A DNA stretch of 64,000 nt from Cryphonectria parasitica EP155 (GCF_011745365.1 NW_024468918.1:1144488-1208487), one strand, 5' to 3'; positions 33,500-45,533 are shown, counted from the first letter of the stretch. Made by a program: numbers and translations. The notes: generated from the letters alone by a model not told the origin.

Positions 33500-35295
33500 A
33501 TGGATCTGCTGCGTACTTTTCTAGGTTGGACCCAGAGCCCTAGGCACGCCCACCATGATTCAACCGAGCGCCGAACAGAAGGCGACGTGCTGGTGTACCC
33601 CGTTCACATGCTCGACGACACGGAGGGGACTCGAAACTACATGGTAGCCCAGACCATGAGATTCAACGACGTGCTTGACGCAGAGAAGCTCCACGTGTCT
33701 TTGTCCAAGCTGTTGGAAATTGGGGACTGGCGAAAGCTTGGGGGACGACTAAGATTCAAGGTATGCGACTGGCTCAAGACGTACTACTACGTACCATCAC
33801 CAACCTCGGCTCAAGAACATCAGCTAATCTCCATTTCAATCAAGGACGACGGGAGGCTCGAGATTCACGTTCCCAAGCAGTTCACTTCGGAGCGCCCGGC
33901 CCTTCTTTTCTCACACGACGCGTCATGGTCTCAGATCAGCATCGATGATCATCCTCTGGGTCGGGATCTCCCCAGGCCGACCCAAGAACCGTCCATCCAG
34001 CGTGGCGCGGATGATTTTCGTGACTTTGCGGCCAGAGCAGACATGCCCATGACCATAGAGGAGATGATCCATCGAGATTTACCTCAGATATCTCTGCATG
34101 TCACTTCGTTCCAAGACGCAACACTCGTTGGGTTAGTATGGCCTCACACCTTGATGGATGCATTTGGGATCAAGGCGCTATGGCAGTCCTGGTCTCTCGT
34201 GCTGTCCGGCAAGGACCAAGAGATTCCACCTGTGCTTGGTGCACATAAGGACGGTAAGTCGGTTTCTACGCGGTCCTACCCCCCCCCCCCCTTTTTTTTT
34301 TTCTACTAAGGATACGTGCCCTTTGGGGAATGCATGGAGAAAGTGGAGTATATAATTGAGAAATAGGTGCAGACGTGAGACAAAAAGGCAACGGCTAATG
34401 GGTGTATTTAGTGCTCTATGAAGTTGCAGTAGGCAACGAGGAGAGCCACTTGGTGGAACAAGAAGAGTCCTGGTTTGAAAAGAACCGCCTCAAGGGCCGG
34501 GGGCTCGTCATGTTTGTCCTGCGATATGTATGGGCAGCTGTCAGGGATCATGGTGTAGAAAAGCGGACGATATACCTCCCCAGGTCGACACTTGTTCAGC
34601 TTCAGGACAAAGCAAAGGTGGAGGCTGCAGAGGTTGTCCTCAGTCAGGGCCAAAAGAGTGGCTTCATTAGCAACGGCGATGTGCTTATGGCCTGGGCCGC
34701 GCGACTGGTCGCCCTGGCAGAGGCACGTCCCAAGCCAGTCACCATCATGGCAGCTGTTAATGCCCGGCTCCGTCTGGCATCTATACTCGAGAAGCCACCT
34801 GGAAGTCAAGGTGTGTATATGCAGAACATGGTCTTGGCCTGTTTCGCATCTCTCGTCGCAGGGCTCTCACAGGGCTCTCTTGGGCCGATTGCTTTGGAAT
34901 GTCGGCGACATGTTGCGCAGCAAACTACAGAACGCCAGATGATAGGCTTGTTGCGCCTGTTCGGCAAGTTGAGAGATAATGGCAAGGAAGCAAAAATGCC
35001 GTATTGTGGAGAGTCGGACGCACTGCTCATTCTCTGGAACGACTTGACCAAGGTTGATCTCGTCAACGCAGCAGACTTTAGCCCTGCTGTGTTGCATCAG
35101 GGAGCCAAGGAGGAGTCAAGAATCAATCCATTGGGGACGATGGTTTACCATCACCTCCAACGGCTCAAGCCAAACAAATGGATGGGGAACACCTTCACTG
35201 TTCTGGGCAACGATCCTGAAGGAGGTTGCTGGATCATGGGAATACTGGCTCCACGAGTATGGACTGCATTTCAGAAGGAGTTGAGTCAGATGTAA
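33500..35295 (+). CDS. HxxxD acyltransferase (transferase family, trichothecene-acetyltransferase-like)
   Basis: CoA- or carrier-dependent O-acyltransferase with the BAHD-like fold. Three exons: 33500-33760, 33845-34253, 34412-35295; 517 aa. The catalytic HTLMD motif follows DATLVGLVWP near residue 200. Intron 1 (33761-33844) is 84 bp, in frame and stop-free, so it looks like coding sequence; removing it joins LGGRLRFK to DDGRLEIHVPK, the spacing usual in this family, and it has a GTATGC donor and a GCTAATC branch point. The plant-type DFGWG motif is not seen; the corresponding C-terminal segment is GNTFTVLGNDPEGG. A start at ATG 33500 is preferred. Next to the PKS, hydrolase and glycosyltransferase, the likely job is to attach the polyketide (or an acetyl) to the sugar or terpene. 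Confidence 0.85.
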
Positions 35296-35558
35296 GGTCG
35301 GATATAAATTCAATGCTACCAGGTCTGGTGCAAAATTTGGATCGTCTATAGACACCCCTGAGTCTCCTTCATCCTGGCGAGAGCTTCCCATTTTGTAAGC
35401 AGATAAAATCGATATCAGCGTTGAAAGCCCATCTGGGCGGCAGAACATTCCTTGATTTTTCCGGCCTCAAGCTAGCCACTGGGGTTTGTCCGCATAAAAT
35501 GAGTCTAGTCTCTGCTTTAATCAATGGCCTGTCGAGTTCTGGTTCTACCAAAGGCATC

Positions 35559-35652
35559 TTATGCTTCTAACGCGTAGTCCACCTCAAATCGGACCATAAT
35601 TCCGCCCAAAAGTGCGGCGAAGATCATGAAATCCTCGAAAGCCTGGTATACA
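35559..35652 (-). pseudogene. C-terminal coding-like fragment of an unknown membrane protein
   Basis: A minus-strand frame ending at a TAA gives VYQAFEDFMIFAALLGG followed by a charged end (FEVDYALEA). It is preceded by a plausible acceptor (GGGTGCAG) and, 60-odd bases further up, by a GTAAGT donor. It looks like the last exon of a decayed transporter-like gene; nothing upstream could be recognised. Confidence 0.25.
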
Positions 35653-36611
35653 CCTGCACCCTGCTACGGCGTGGTAGCATGGTCTGGGTTACTAGCTAGG
35701 GGATATACTTACGGCATAAGTTGCAGTAGACTTGTATTATAACTGCAAAAACGCTGTAGGCGCAGCTTGGTCGCGATATGCGCTATAAGATTATGTGAGT
35801 ATCAGCCAGGAGAAACATTTTCGGGTTGAGAAGAGGGGCGAGGAGAATTTCATCTTCATCATGCCTTCAGCTATGGGGCCATCAAGTCAGCTGCTCAATA
35901 TTCCTTCTAGAGACTCATAGATCAGAGGTGGTTCATAAACATTCAGGGATTACTTCTTGATGGTTAATACTATGCATTAGTTGTTTGTTCTCTTATCAAG
36001 GGCCTCGTATATAACGTAAGCTCTATCCCGAGCTATATTACATATAATCAATCCTATTCATTGTACGGAAAACCTAGTATATCTCTTACCTTCTTATCTA
36101 GAACAATAGTCCTGCAATACAGCAATTAGTACAGCATAGTCAATAGCATACTACAAAACATAAGTTCTCACAGTGCCAGTCATAACGTCCGTACCGACTA
36201 CAGCATCGAAGCTCTCGTCTTGCCGCATTCCCAAAAGCCACGTCCACAACCTACCTTTGCATAGGAGTAATCCTGCTCAGCTCTCTGCCTTCTTGGAACC
36301 GATTCTCAGGATGAGATGTATGTAGTTCCTGGTGAAGCAATGCGTCGTGTACAACTATCGAGCGAGTCTCGCGCCCCATACTGAAAACGGTAGCACCGGC
36401 GATCTCTGAAGACATAACTGATTCATCACTCCGGCAACAGTATGTACCCACTTGTTCTTGCTATATACTAAATATCAACAGAATGTTTAGATACTAAGTG
36501 TGAGGTATCGGTATCTCTGTTGAATACGCTATTTCCCAGCATACACTGGCGCATTGTCTCGGGATTCTGCCTGGTTGGCAAAGGTGTCTTCTATAGCTTC
36601 TGGCAGCACAA

Positions 36612-37070
36612 ATGATCTCAGCGTCGAAGGTCACGAAGATCACTTTGGTCGCAAGATTTGTTGGGGATTCTGACGTGAATAATGAATCTATCAGGTTCAA
36701 TTGCTTACGGCGTTATGCTACCGCTTGCCTTGGACTGCATCAGCATTCTGCGTTTCCACTTGCTCATCTTTCTCGACAACAAAGATATCGAAGATTCACT
36801 ATTTCCTCCGTTGGGTCCATCGTCGTTCTTTCTCTCTGGTGAGCGAACTGGTTACTGTACAGCTCCTTCACGGGCCGAAGTCATGTCTCAGCCGCCTGGC
36901 AGTCGGGCCCTGCTACCGGAAAAATTGCCCAGAATCCAAGGTCCAAGGCGTCTGGTTTCGTTATGGATGCCATTGTCTTTGTCTTTCCTATGCCATTGGT
37001 TACCTTGTGCTTCTTTCCCTGGACACCTTGAAACTGAGGGGAAAGGCACAGAAAAGCTAATGAACACAAT
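36612..37070 (+). pseudogene. Degenerate rhodopsin-domain (fungal 7TM) gene
   Basis: Pieces of the fungal rhodopsin-domain family can be read in changing frames: a short LLIFLDNK segment, then SSVGSIVVLSLW, a stop, then VSAAWQSGP, VMDAIVFVFPMPLV and, after another frame change, LKLRGKAQ. The order matches helix V, the Cys/Trp loop and helix VI of the family (compare the intact gene at 48213-49787), but cysteines are lost and at least one stop and two frame changes interrupt it. It is a relic, not expressed as a full protein. Confidence 0.45.
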
Positions 37071-38078
37071 CAACAAGAACTGGTGTCTGAAAATATCGAG
37101 ACATGGGTACATTCGGCGAGCAAAAATAGCGACCAGCACTCTCTCGTAACAGACTCATATAACTTGGGTGACCTCAGGGCGCAGCAGGTCTAAAGGCATG
37201 AACGCGTAATGAAGGGGAACCCCCGAAGGAGGGGCCGTTCCCGACATCTGGCTGAGGACATCGATGTTGAATGAAGATTCTTGACCCCGTAACAGCCAGA
37301 AAGATGAACAACTGATAGAGTTGATGAGCTTCGGTTAGTATCCTCTGGCGGTGTGTGAGATACTACGGTTCTCGAAACTAGTACGAGGGAGTGTGTGGCG
37401 ATGAAATCGACAATGACAATGGAACATTCCGTAAATAACTCTTGAATTGGCTGGCTTCTACACGTGGGCCTCGTAATTAGTGGGCCGCCAAGGCGTCTGG
37501 GTATGCGATTTAAGTCGAATCAGCCGCAAAATAATATCGACAGCGCTACGTATTTCTGAATGCCGAGCTGTGGTCATGAACAAAGTTGTAAATTATGCAT
37601 GACGCTAATGCTGTTCATCGCCTTCACACAAACGCTGCATGAAACTTTTGACCGGAGCGCAGCAACGTTCGAGTGAAAGTACGTAATAATGGATGTGTTC
37701 TGCGCTCTATATGCGTACTAGGAGTACGCATCCGGTCAAGCGGCGGAAGTGTTCTTTTACTTACTCGGAGATAGGCTTTGGCTGATACATAGGCTCGAGT
37801 TTTTGTATAGTAGGTGACGAACTATCAATCTCGCGTAACCCACTGTCATTCTTTTTCAAACACGGGATGTGGGGTTGTTAACGTATGCAGCACTATGAGG
37901 ATAAACTTGTACAATGAAAAAGCATTTATAAAAACAGCACGCCTTTTCATTCTTCCTAGCACTGGTGGTCAAATATTTTGCTATTGGCATCCGAGTCACT
38001 CTTTTGTTGTGCTTACGTTCCTTCTGTTACTTACTGTCTGTCACTCTTTCATTTGCGTGCCAATCATCGGACAATACG

Positions 38079-39890
38079 ATGGGTGGCTCGACACAAAGGC
38101 TGCTCGGCCTGTTGGCCTCAGCCTCTATTAGCTTGAGCACAGCTTCGGCAGCATCCCTTAGCAGTGTCTGCACGACGGATTACATCTCGTCAGCTCTGCC
38201 TTCAACCGATTCCGACATTCCCGAAGGTATCACGTTCGACTCGACGTCAGTGACCGCCAGCGTTTATACCAACTACAGCGTGACCGATGCAACGTTCTGG
38301 CCTGACTCCATTGTGGAGTTTTGCGAGGTGTCTTTTGCATACAGTCACCAGAACCTCGACGACCAGCTCGTGGTTACTTACTACATGCCGAGCCCTGATG
38401 CATTCGAGAATCGGTTCCTGGCTACTGGTGGCGCAGCCTATACCATCAACAACGGATCTGGCGGGGCTGACATGACCGGAGGTGTCTCTCTTGGTGCTGT
38501 GTCAGGTTACACCGATGGAGGTATGCCATACTACGGCGGCACCAACTTCGACGATGTTTTCCTTCTGGGCAACGGCACTGTCAATTGGCCCATGGTGTAC
38601 AATTGGGGCTACCGAGCCATTGCCGAAATGACCCAGATTGGCAAGGTCTTTACCAGCAACTTTTATGGCACTACAACGACCAATTCCTCAACTGCTAGCA
38701 GCAAGCTGTATACCTACTATACAGGCTGCTCGGAAGGTGGCAGGGAAGGAATGAGCCAGGTCCAACGTGCCCCCGAGTTGTACGATGGCATTATTGCTGG
38801 TGCGCCAGCAATGCGTTACGGACACCAGCAGATGAATCATCTCGTCGCCCCCGTCCAGGTCGAGACCATCGGCTACTATCCTTCGACCTGCGAGTTCGAT
38901 ACCATCGTGAATGCGACCATGGCTGCTTGTGACGCTTTGGACGGCAAGGCGGATGGCGTCATCGCACGCAGCGATCTCTGCAGCCTTGAGTTCAACATCT
39001 CCAGCCTAATTGGTACACCCTACTCGTGTGCCGCCGGGTCTTCGACAAGCCTGGGTTTGGGCTACGGAAAGAGGAATGCCAAGAGACAATCCACCTCCGC
39101 GACTCCAGCGGTCAACGGAACCTTCTCGACAGAAAGCATCCTCGTTGCGCAGACCCTGCTGGCCGGCCTGAAGGACTCCGAGGGTCGCCAGGTCTACCTT
39201 CCCTTCCAGCCAGCTGCTGGCTTTGGTGACCCAACCATCTATGATAGCGACACTGACAGCTGGACAATCACCAACCCCGACTCCAACGGCGAGTGGGTCA
39301 CCAAGTTTCTTGACTGGCAGGACATTGACTCTCTGGACCTGACCAACGTAACATACGACAACTTGAGAGACTGGATGATCAAGGGCATGGAGCTTTACAC
39401 CGACTCCCTCCAGACCACCCTGCCCGACCTCACTCCCTTTTACAAAAAGGGTGGCCGCCTGCTTCACTACCATGGCGAGGCCGACACCAGCATTCCCCCA
39501 ACTTCTTCAATCCGCTACCACGAGTCAGTGCGCAGCATCATGTACCCAGACATGTCGTTCGAGGACGGCAATGCGGCGCTGAACGAGTGGTACCGGTTCT
39601 ACCTGGTTCCGGGCGCAGCCCATTGCGCCACCAACGATCTGCAGCCCAATGCCCCGTTCCCTCAACATAACTTTGCCGTCATGATTGACTGGGTCGAGAA
39701 TGGTGTTGAGCCGACCACCCTCAACGCTACTGTCATCGACGGCGACCTGGCGGGTGAGACAGGCCAGATCTGTGCGTGGCCCGCGCGCCCTTACTGGACG
39801 GACAACAGCACCATGCAGTGCCAGTCCAACCAGTCTTCCATCAGCACTCTGTTGTACGACCTGGACGCGTTCAAGATGCCTATCTACTAA
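38079..39890 (+). CDS. Secreted tannase / feruloyl esterase family protein
   Basis: Ester hydrolase of the tannase family, expected outside the cell. Single exon, 603 aa. Signal peptide of about 25 residues (RLLGLLASASISLSTASAAS). The CS-D-HC catalytic set is present: Cys-Ser in YTGCSEGGREG, Asp in HGEADTSIPP, and His-Cys in PGAAHC. About a dozen N-glycosylation sequons. A dibasic KR pair in GKRNAKRQ (about residue 335) may be cut by a Kex2-type protease, as in fungal tannases that mature into two disulfide-linked chains. The open frame extends upstream to 37965, but ATG 38079 gives the signal peptide directly. It may be an ordinary plant-degrading enzyme caught in the cluster, or a tailoring or deacylating esterase. 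Confidence 0.9.
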   Translation: MGGSTQRLLGLLASASISLSTASAASLSSVCTTDYISSALPSTDSDIPEGITFDSTSVTASVYTNYSVTDATFWPDSIVEFCEVSFAYSHQNLDDQLVVTYYMPSPDAFENRFLATGGAAYTINNGSGGADMTGGVSLGAVSGYTDGGMPYYGGTNFDDVFLLGNGTVNWPMVYNWGYRAIAEMTQIGKVFTSNFYGTTTTNSSTASSKLYTYYTGCSEGGREGMSQVQRAPELYDGIIAGAPAMRYGHQQMNHLVAPVQVETIGYYPSTCEFDTIVNATMAACDALDGKADGVIARSDLCSLEFNISSLIGTPYSCAAGSSTSLGLGYGKRNAKRQSTSATPAVNGTFSTESILVAQTLLAGLKDSEGRQVYLPFQPAAGFGDPTIYDSDTDSWTITNPDSNGEWVTKFLDWQDIDSLDLTNVTYDNLRDWMIKGMELYTDSLQTTLPDLTPFYKKGGRLLHYHGEADTSIPPTSSIRYHESVRSIMYPDMSFEDGNAALNEWYRFYLVPGAAHCATNDLQPNAPFPQHNFAVMIDWVENGVEPTTLNATVIDGDLAGETGQICAWPARPYWTDNSTMQCQSNQSSISTLLYDLDAFKMPIY

Positions 39891-40887
39891 GCGGATGTCG
39901 ATTTGTAAGAGTTGACCACTGGTAGACCAGAGAAACGGGACTCGGGCGGATGTTATGGCAGTTTGCCAGCTTCTTTGTACCTATCTATAAACAAAATTAT
40001 GGATATATAGTATATAAAGACTTGTGTCATTCTGAGAAGTATATATAGAAAGCTTTTAGGGGGAAATTCCAGTACACTAGCACATACCGAGACCTCAAAG
40101 TCATCGATAGCACAGGGCCAGTCACAAATTTTGGTCAACACGGGATGATCTTGGAATCATACATCTGTTCTCTCGTATCTCCAAAGGCTGCATCTATTTG
40201 GCGGGCAAGGACAAGGTCGAGGTTGGCCAGCTGCAGGGAGAGATAAATTTGGTGGTGAAACACAAGATGAGCTTGCTAGCTAAGTAGAAAACTTTTAAAA
40301 TGGAGGGAGAGTAGGTTTGGTGAGAGTCTGATTGTCAAGGAGGTGAACAGCGGAAGTATCTACGGATACGGTTGGTTTATGAAGTTCTGGAGGTAGCCTG
40401 GGCCGGAAATGTTGATAGGAACTTACATCTATCTTCAGCAACGAAGGTTGAGCAGGCTACCAAGGACAGAAGCAAAAATGCCGATAAGGCTGAGGAATTA
40501 GACGCGACCAGTCTTGGTACTTACTGTGCTGGATACTCCAGAGGGAATATGCTGTATTCCCACGAATTGCATTTTACATGTATGCTCTGTAAGAATTCTG
40601 AGAAACTACCAATATCTATACAGATATACTGATCAGCCTAGCCGTACATTGTACCACGCTACGCGCGTATGCACTTGCAGCCAGATAGAGCACAGTTCGA
40701 GCATACACATCAGCTCTCAATAATCATGCACGTTTCATTTAGCAAATATATATTGGTAGCAGATAGGCTTAGTCCTCTTTTGCTAATCAATACTTTTCGT
40801 TATTTGAGTAGTTGTAATACTTTACTAGAAGGTAGGCTGATGATATAATTATCCGTGAAGGAATTTGAATAATAACCCCTGAATCAT
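39891..40887. other. Intergenic region between convergent tannase and P450 genes
   Basis: A+T-rich with no coding signal recognised. Confidence 0.4.
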
Positions 40888-42859
40888 TCACAATCTCGTA
40901 CACCCCAATTTAATCTCTTTCGAGTTATTCATCTTTAGCAAAAGCTGGTAGTTCACGTTGTTAACGCAATCCCGAGCTCTTTTTCTCGCCTGTTCCGAAG
41001 TCTCATGCATGTCGGTCTTTGGGTATAGTCGATGAGCCTGGAATATACACGCCAGTGCAGCAACTGCTTCAACTCGAGAGAACTTCTGGCCAGCACAGCC
41101 CTGTAGACCTTCAGACCATGGAAAATATGATCCTTTTCGGGGAACAAACAGCTCCTCACGAGCATTGGCCTCGGTCCCAGCCCCTGGAAGGGCTACAAGC
41201 CAGCGCGATGGTTGCCAAGTGAAAGGATCCTCCCAATACCTCGGGTCCGTCTGCACAGCAAGAGGTAACGGAATAGTTTCCATACCAGGAGGAATGGCAA
41301 GCACACGGTCGCCCACACGTAGATGCTGTACCTTTTCCGCCGCAATCTTGGGCAAGCCTGTGATTGGTCCGTAGAGCCGGAGCGTCTCGAGAAACACGGC
41401 CTCGCACCGCTTCAGTTTCGGGAATAAGTCGTAAGTCCAGTCCGTGGCGGGCTTTCCATGGGTAACGGCCATGATCTCTTCGCGGAGCCACTGCTGAATG
41501 TCTGGATGTGCGGCTAGAAGGAGCACACTGAAGGCTAGCGTGTTGGCTGTTGTGTCGTAACCTGCGAAGTTGATGACAAACATGTTACCGAGGATTTCGT
41601 CCATCGAGAGAGCCGCCTTTCTGGACTTTTTGGTGGTACGGTCGCCAACATTTGCCCTCGTCTCAATATCGTCTTCATCGTCAAGCGTGCGCACCAGATG
41701 TGTGATGAAGCCGCCTGATCCCGGATCCCCTCGATCGATAGCTGCTGTCTCTTTTTCAATACTCTTGATCATGTACTCTTTGAGAGACACAGCTGCTCGA
41801 CCAATCTTGGCAAGGCTCTTGGGCATCATAGGTTTGATCAAGATACGATAAGGAATGAGCATCAGGAGGATACTGTGCTTGTGCACGAGGAACAAAGCGT
41901 CCCGGTAGCTTTCAATACCAGAATTGGCAGGGTGTGTTTCGGTGGAGCTTCTGAAGTCGTAGGATTCTCCGAAGGCTGTTGAAGCGAGCACGTTAAGAGA
42001 GAGTGTCTGCAGATCTTCCTCCATAGACGTGATGCCGGCCACGGAGCTGGAAGCCCAGTGGCCAAGCAAAGCACTTGAGCCCACCGTAGTTAGCCCAAAA
42101 TCTAGACAAGAATCTCAAACAATGAGAAGGGGAAATACATACTGTGCTTGACGAAGTGCTTCGCCCCATACAAATTCCATTAGGGGTTCATTGAATGGCG
42201 CTGCTACAGCTCTGCGATGACGAGGCCAATCCTGCATTTTGACTGTGAAAACGGAAGGCCCGTAGACGGATAACATCTCTGCCATCATATGAGTATCAGA
42301 GGAATCGATGACTTTGCAACCAAACCGGAAGAGAGAATGTGTGTGTGTGTGTGTGCTTACGGTACATCTCTACAGGGCGAACAAAACCTCGCCATCTTGA
42401 GAAGATGCTCTCAATAGCATCCGGATCTGCAACGTATAAATGGATCCCGCCGGGTGAGACGGTTGCCCAGACTGATCCGAAGCGTGCTGCGGGACTGCTC
42501 TTTTCGAGAAAGTGCCAGTTCCGGTGAGAAAACCGCACGAAGTCGGGGTAGAAGTCCCAAGAGACTGGCACACTGGCCAACACCTTCCATAGCAGAGGTT
42601 GGACCGTAACCCAAGCGTAGTTGTTTACATCAAACGGGATACGAATAATGTGTACGTTCAGAGCTCGAGCTTTACGCACATTAGACTCTAGACTCATCCA
42701 GCTCCAGATAAAGTAGGCAAATGTCAAGCCCAGGAGCAGTGAAGCAAGCATCTCGCCAAGCACATTGACAAAGGGTTTCCAAATGTGAGTTGGTGAAAAG
42801 TGGGGAAAGGGACGTATGGCTAAAAACATGGACTGGGGATCTAGCTGCAGGTGATACAT
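40888..42859 (-). CDS. Cytochrome P450 monooxygenase (membrane-bound, microsomal type)
   Basis: Heme oxygenase, ER membrane. Three exons: 42859-42361, 42278-42143, 42073-40888; 606 aa. An N-terminal hydrophobic helix (MLASLLLGLTFAYFIWSW) lies about residue 37-55. I-helix AGYDTTANT, ExxR in LETLR, PxRW in QPSRWL, heme loop FPWSEGLQGCAGQKFS with Cys ligand. Exon joins restore VEMYQMLSVYGPSVF and GEALRQAHALLGHW. The protein is about 80-100 residues longer than a typical P450, with an extended N-terminus; ATG 42859 is the furthest upstream option and a later ATG is possible. A (GT)n tract lies just inside intron 1. Likely oxidises the terpene or polyketide. Confidence 0.92.
42339..42355. repeat. 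(GT)n microsatellite in intron 1 of the P450 gene
   Basis: Eight GT units directly next to the donor site of the first intron (donor at 42359-42360). Confidence 0.85.
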
Positions 42860-43301
42860 TCTGATCAGTTGTTGCCTGGGGGGGATTAAATGGTCCAGAG
42901 AAACTATCGGTGTATCGGATTTACTATAAACCCGCTATCCTGCTTGGGTACCTAGGAAATGGAGCCAGGGGCAATTTCTTAGGCGTCTCACTCACTTTAC
43001 GGGTCATACATGCACTCGGAAAAGATTGGCTGCAGGATGAGCGAGTTTGTAGAGAGAATCTTGAGCGCCCTCCTTACGGTCACGCAACAACCAAACGGCC
43101 AGAATGATAGTAGATCTGTCTTCCAAAGAGGTCTATAATACCATGGTAATTCCAAGTTTACGAGCATTCAGGTATTCAAGGATTACAGTATATGGAATAC
43201 AACAGTACTTGATGGACGGAGGTGTATCCCAAACCGTCCTGTCCTCCCACCCTCCATTCATAAGCTTCGCTCGGCGAGAGCCGAGACGGCAACAGCACCC
43301 A
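42860..43301. other. Intergenic region, P450 promoter and SDR 3' end
   Basis: 442 bp; no gene seen. The two flanking genes are co-directional. Confidence 0.4.
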
Positions 43302-44505
43302 TCACGCCCAGTCGACCAGGCAAGTTTCTTCCTGCTTCAGCTCAGTGTATTGTACAGCGGCTCTCCATACACTGGCCCTCTTCTCGGCATCCTTGGCCTC
43401 GACACTCACATCCTTGGGTTCGGACCCGTTCATATAGAGACCTTTGGGACGATCGCCAAAAGGCGGGCGAGTCTCCACAGCAGCTGCGAGAACGTCACTG
43501 GCCGACTTGGCTGTCGAGCGCAGCGTGCCATTGGGCGAGAGTATGGCAGCGATGTACATGACGAGGGTAAAAAGGAATGTCTTCAGCCAGCCGAGACCGC
43601 CCATGTTGAGTTTCGTGGGCATCAATCCAGGATCAACACCGAGAACTGAGATGCCGCTTAACTCAGGATCTGAATTGAGGCGACGTTGCAGCTCGATACT
43701 GAGGGTAACAGAAACCGATCAGTCTTGCTTGCCCAGACAGAAAACTCAGAGGACAAGTACCACTCACATGATCATTACTATGCACAGCTTCGAGGCTCCA
43801 TATCTCCGGATTCCACCGAGGTTGAGTCGATCTTTGGATGGATCCTCAGATGGGCTCCATGCGCCCGTTGCAATCGACTTGACAGTCTCGCTGCTTGTGT
43901 CGGCCAAGATCTTCTTCCATTTTTCGTTTTCGAATGCACCACTAACTTTATTGGTATCGTCAAGGGGGCTTTTTTTTTTGGTGCCATGGCCCGTCAGCCC
44001 AACGTTTCGACAAAGAGTCAAGATCAACATCGCACACTCACTCGTGAACCCAACTTCCCAAGACGACCACCCTGCCCGATTGCCGATCCATACTTTTCAA
44101 CAATAACAGGACTAACAACCAATGCCCTAGATAGTTGATTGCGAAAGCAAGATCCAGGCCGCTTCCAGTCTGCGTTTGGCCTTGCTGGTCACGGTGCGCT
44201 GCGTTCAGGATCAAGGCCCGGATCCGCGGGATTTCGCCAGCGGCAACTTTGGCATTGATGGTTGCGGCGGTCTCGCGTACGCTCGACAGGTTCGAAAGGT
44301 CAAGCGAAACAACATCAGCCGAGTGAGAACTGCTGGCAGCGCGCAGGGTCGACCGGAGCGAAGTCGCCGTGCTTGGGTCTCGAACTGTATACAGTCCATG
44401 GTGTTGAGCTGACAGCTTCGCGTTTCCGACAATGGCCTTGACAATCGCGGTGCCGAGACCGCCATTTGCACCTGTCAAGAGGATTGTGTGGGAGGGCGCT
44501 GCCAT
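43302..44505 (-). CDS. Short-chain dehydrogenase/reductase
   Basis: NAD(P)-dependent oxidoreductase, Rossmann fold. Three exons: 44505-44042, 43968-43768, 43698-43302; 353 aa. Nucleotide site TGANGGLG near residue 12, LDLSNLSSV, NAAH in place of NAAG, and YGASKL with the catalytic Tyr and Lys. The joins restore SWVHDPLDDTN and LCIVMIIIELQRRL. The closest general type is the retinol-dehydrogenase-like or WW-oxidoreductase-like group of SDRs, with a hydrophobic segment (WLKTFLFTLVMYIAAIL) after the active site that may associate with membrane. The acceptor of intron 1 lies directly after an A-rich run on the coding strand. In the cluster it could oxidise or reduce an alcohol/ketone of the terpene. 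Confidence 0.88.
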
Positions 44506-45533
44506 CGTGCTCCTTTTGGCCTAGAGTGGGGTGTTGGGAGCTGAGTTGAAAGGAGTTGCAGAGAATTGCCAGCCCATGCGCTGGCAGAGAAAAACCCTGG
44601 ATCTTTGGGCCATTAGGCTTGAAGGCCCAGACATGTTTCACTCAAAGCGTTTTGATTTGCAGCAACAAAGAAGCCAGTAAGCACGAAGGCCTATGCCCAG
44701 ACTTTTAGTTTGGTTACCGGGAATCAAAGACCCTCTGTTGAGAGCCTGACTACGGAAGGTCAGAGTAAAAATGGCTTTATCGCTTCGGGACGGTCGGTTC
44801 TGCTCATGGAGCAGGATTCGTGCATGATGACTGCAGCGGTTGGTCACCCACAACTTATCTTCAAATTACTTGATAAATTCCACACCAGTGTCACCCATTT
44901 CGACGCGCTTGTATCGGATCCAATCTTTGTATTCCGACCGTTAAACGTCAGGGCCCTTACTCCACAGTGCTAAGGAGTTAAGATGCTGGCACGGTCCGTC
45001 TTACGTCTGGCCTATCCCACGTGGGGCACTGGGGATAAGGATCAAAACCCCTGTTAGTTTATAATACAACATGGGGGCTAGAAACCATCTCTGTATGACT
45101 CTCCTCGTGTCTCGTGTGTGACATACCGCTGATACCCAAATGCTCTTTACCAAGGGATCCCGACATTGTGCATCCAATCCTGGCATGAAGATAATGCAAG
45201 TTAATCCTACACGGCTCTTATGGCTTTGTCCCAAGTCTAATTACTTCTGGATAGGATTTGAATCCTTCCTGGCTATGATGCAATGGCAGTCTTCTCTTCT
45301 CGCTCTTTGCTTCCCAACTCGGACTTTTCCCAGCATGTGACCCTCGATTACTGTTACACGACATCACCTCGCTTGAGATTTGCCCGCTTGCGAAACTTCT
45401 AGCGCATGGTAATCATACTATACAGCGCGGTAAACCTCCTCTGACCACCGTTTTTGACTCATCACACCCCCCCCCCCCCTCTTCCCTGTTTTTTTTCTCC
45501 TTCCTGTTTCCTTCTTTTTCTACTTCTCTGTCT
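44506..45533. other. Intergenic region between SDR and FAD oxidase genes
   Basis: 1.0 kb, no gene recognised. A C run and pyrimidine tract at about 45466-45525 mark the 3' side of the oxidase gene. Confidence 0.4.

Larger units (their letters stand above)
35296..38078. other. Long A+T-rich intergenic region containing gene relics
   Basis: 2.8 kb with no intact gene. Relics are listed separately at 35559-35652 and 36612-37070. 35900-36200 is especially A+T-rich with many TATA-like tetramers, compatible with mutation by RIP, but this was not measured. Confidence 0.55.

Noticed and set aside
36682..37149. 155-codon plus-strand frame taken as one gene
   Set aside because: The family-like pieces fall in three different frames, so this continuous frame is not the ancestral protein; called a relic instead.
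42084..42142. Acceptor TCTAG at about 42102 for P450 intron 2
   Set aside because: It leaves the exon out of phase; the acceptor CTCAAG at 42074-42075 restores frame and gives LRQAHALLGHW.
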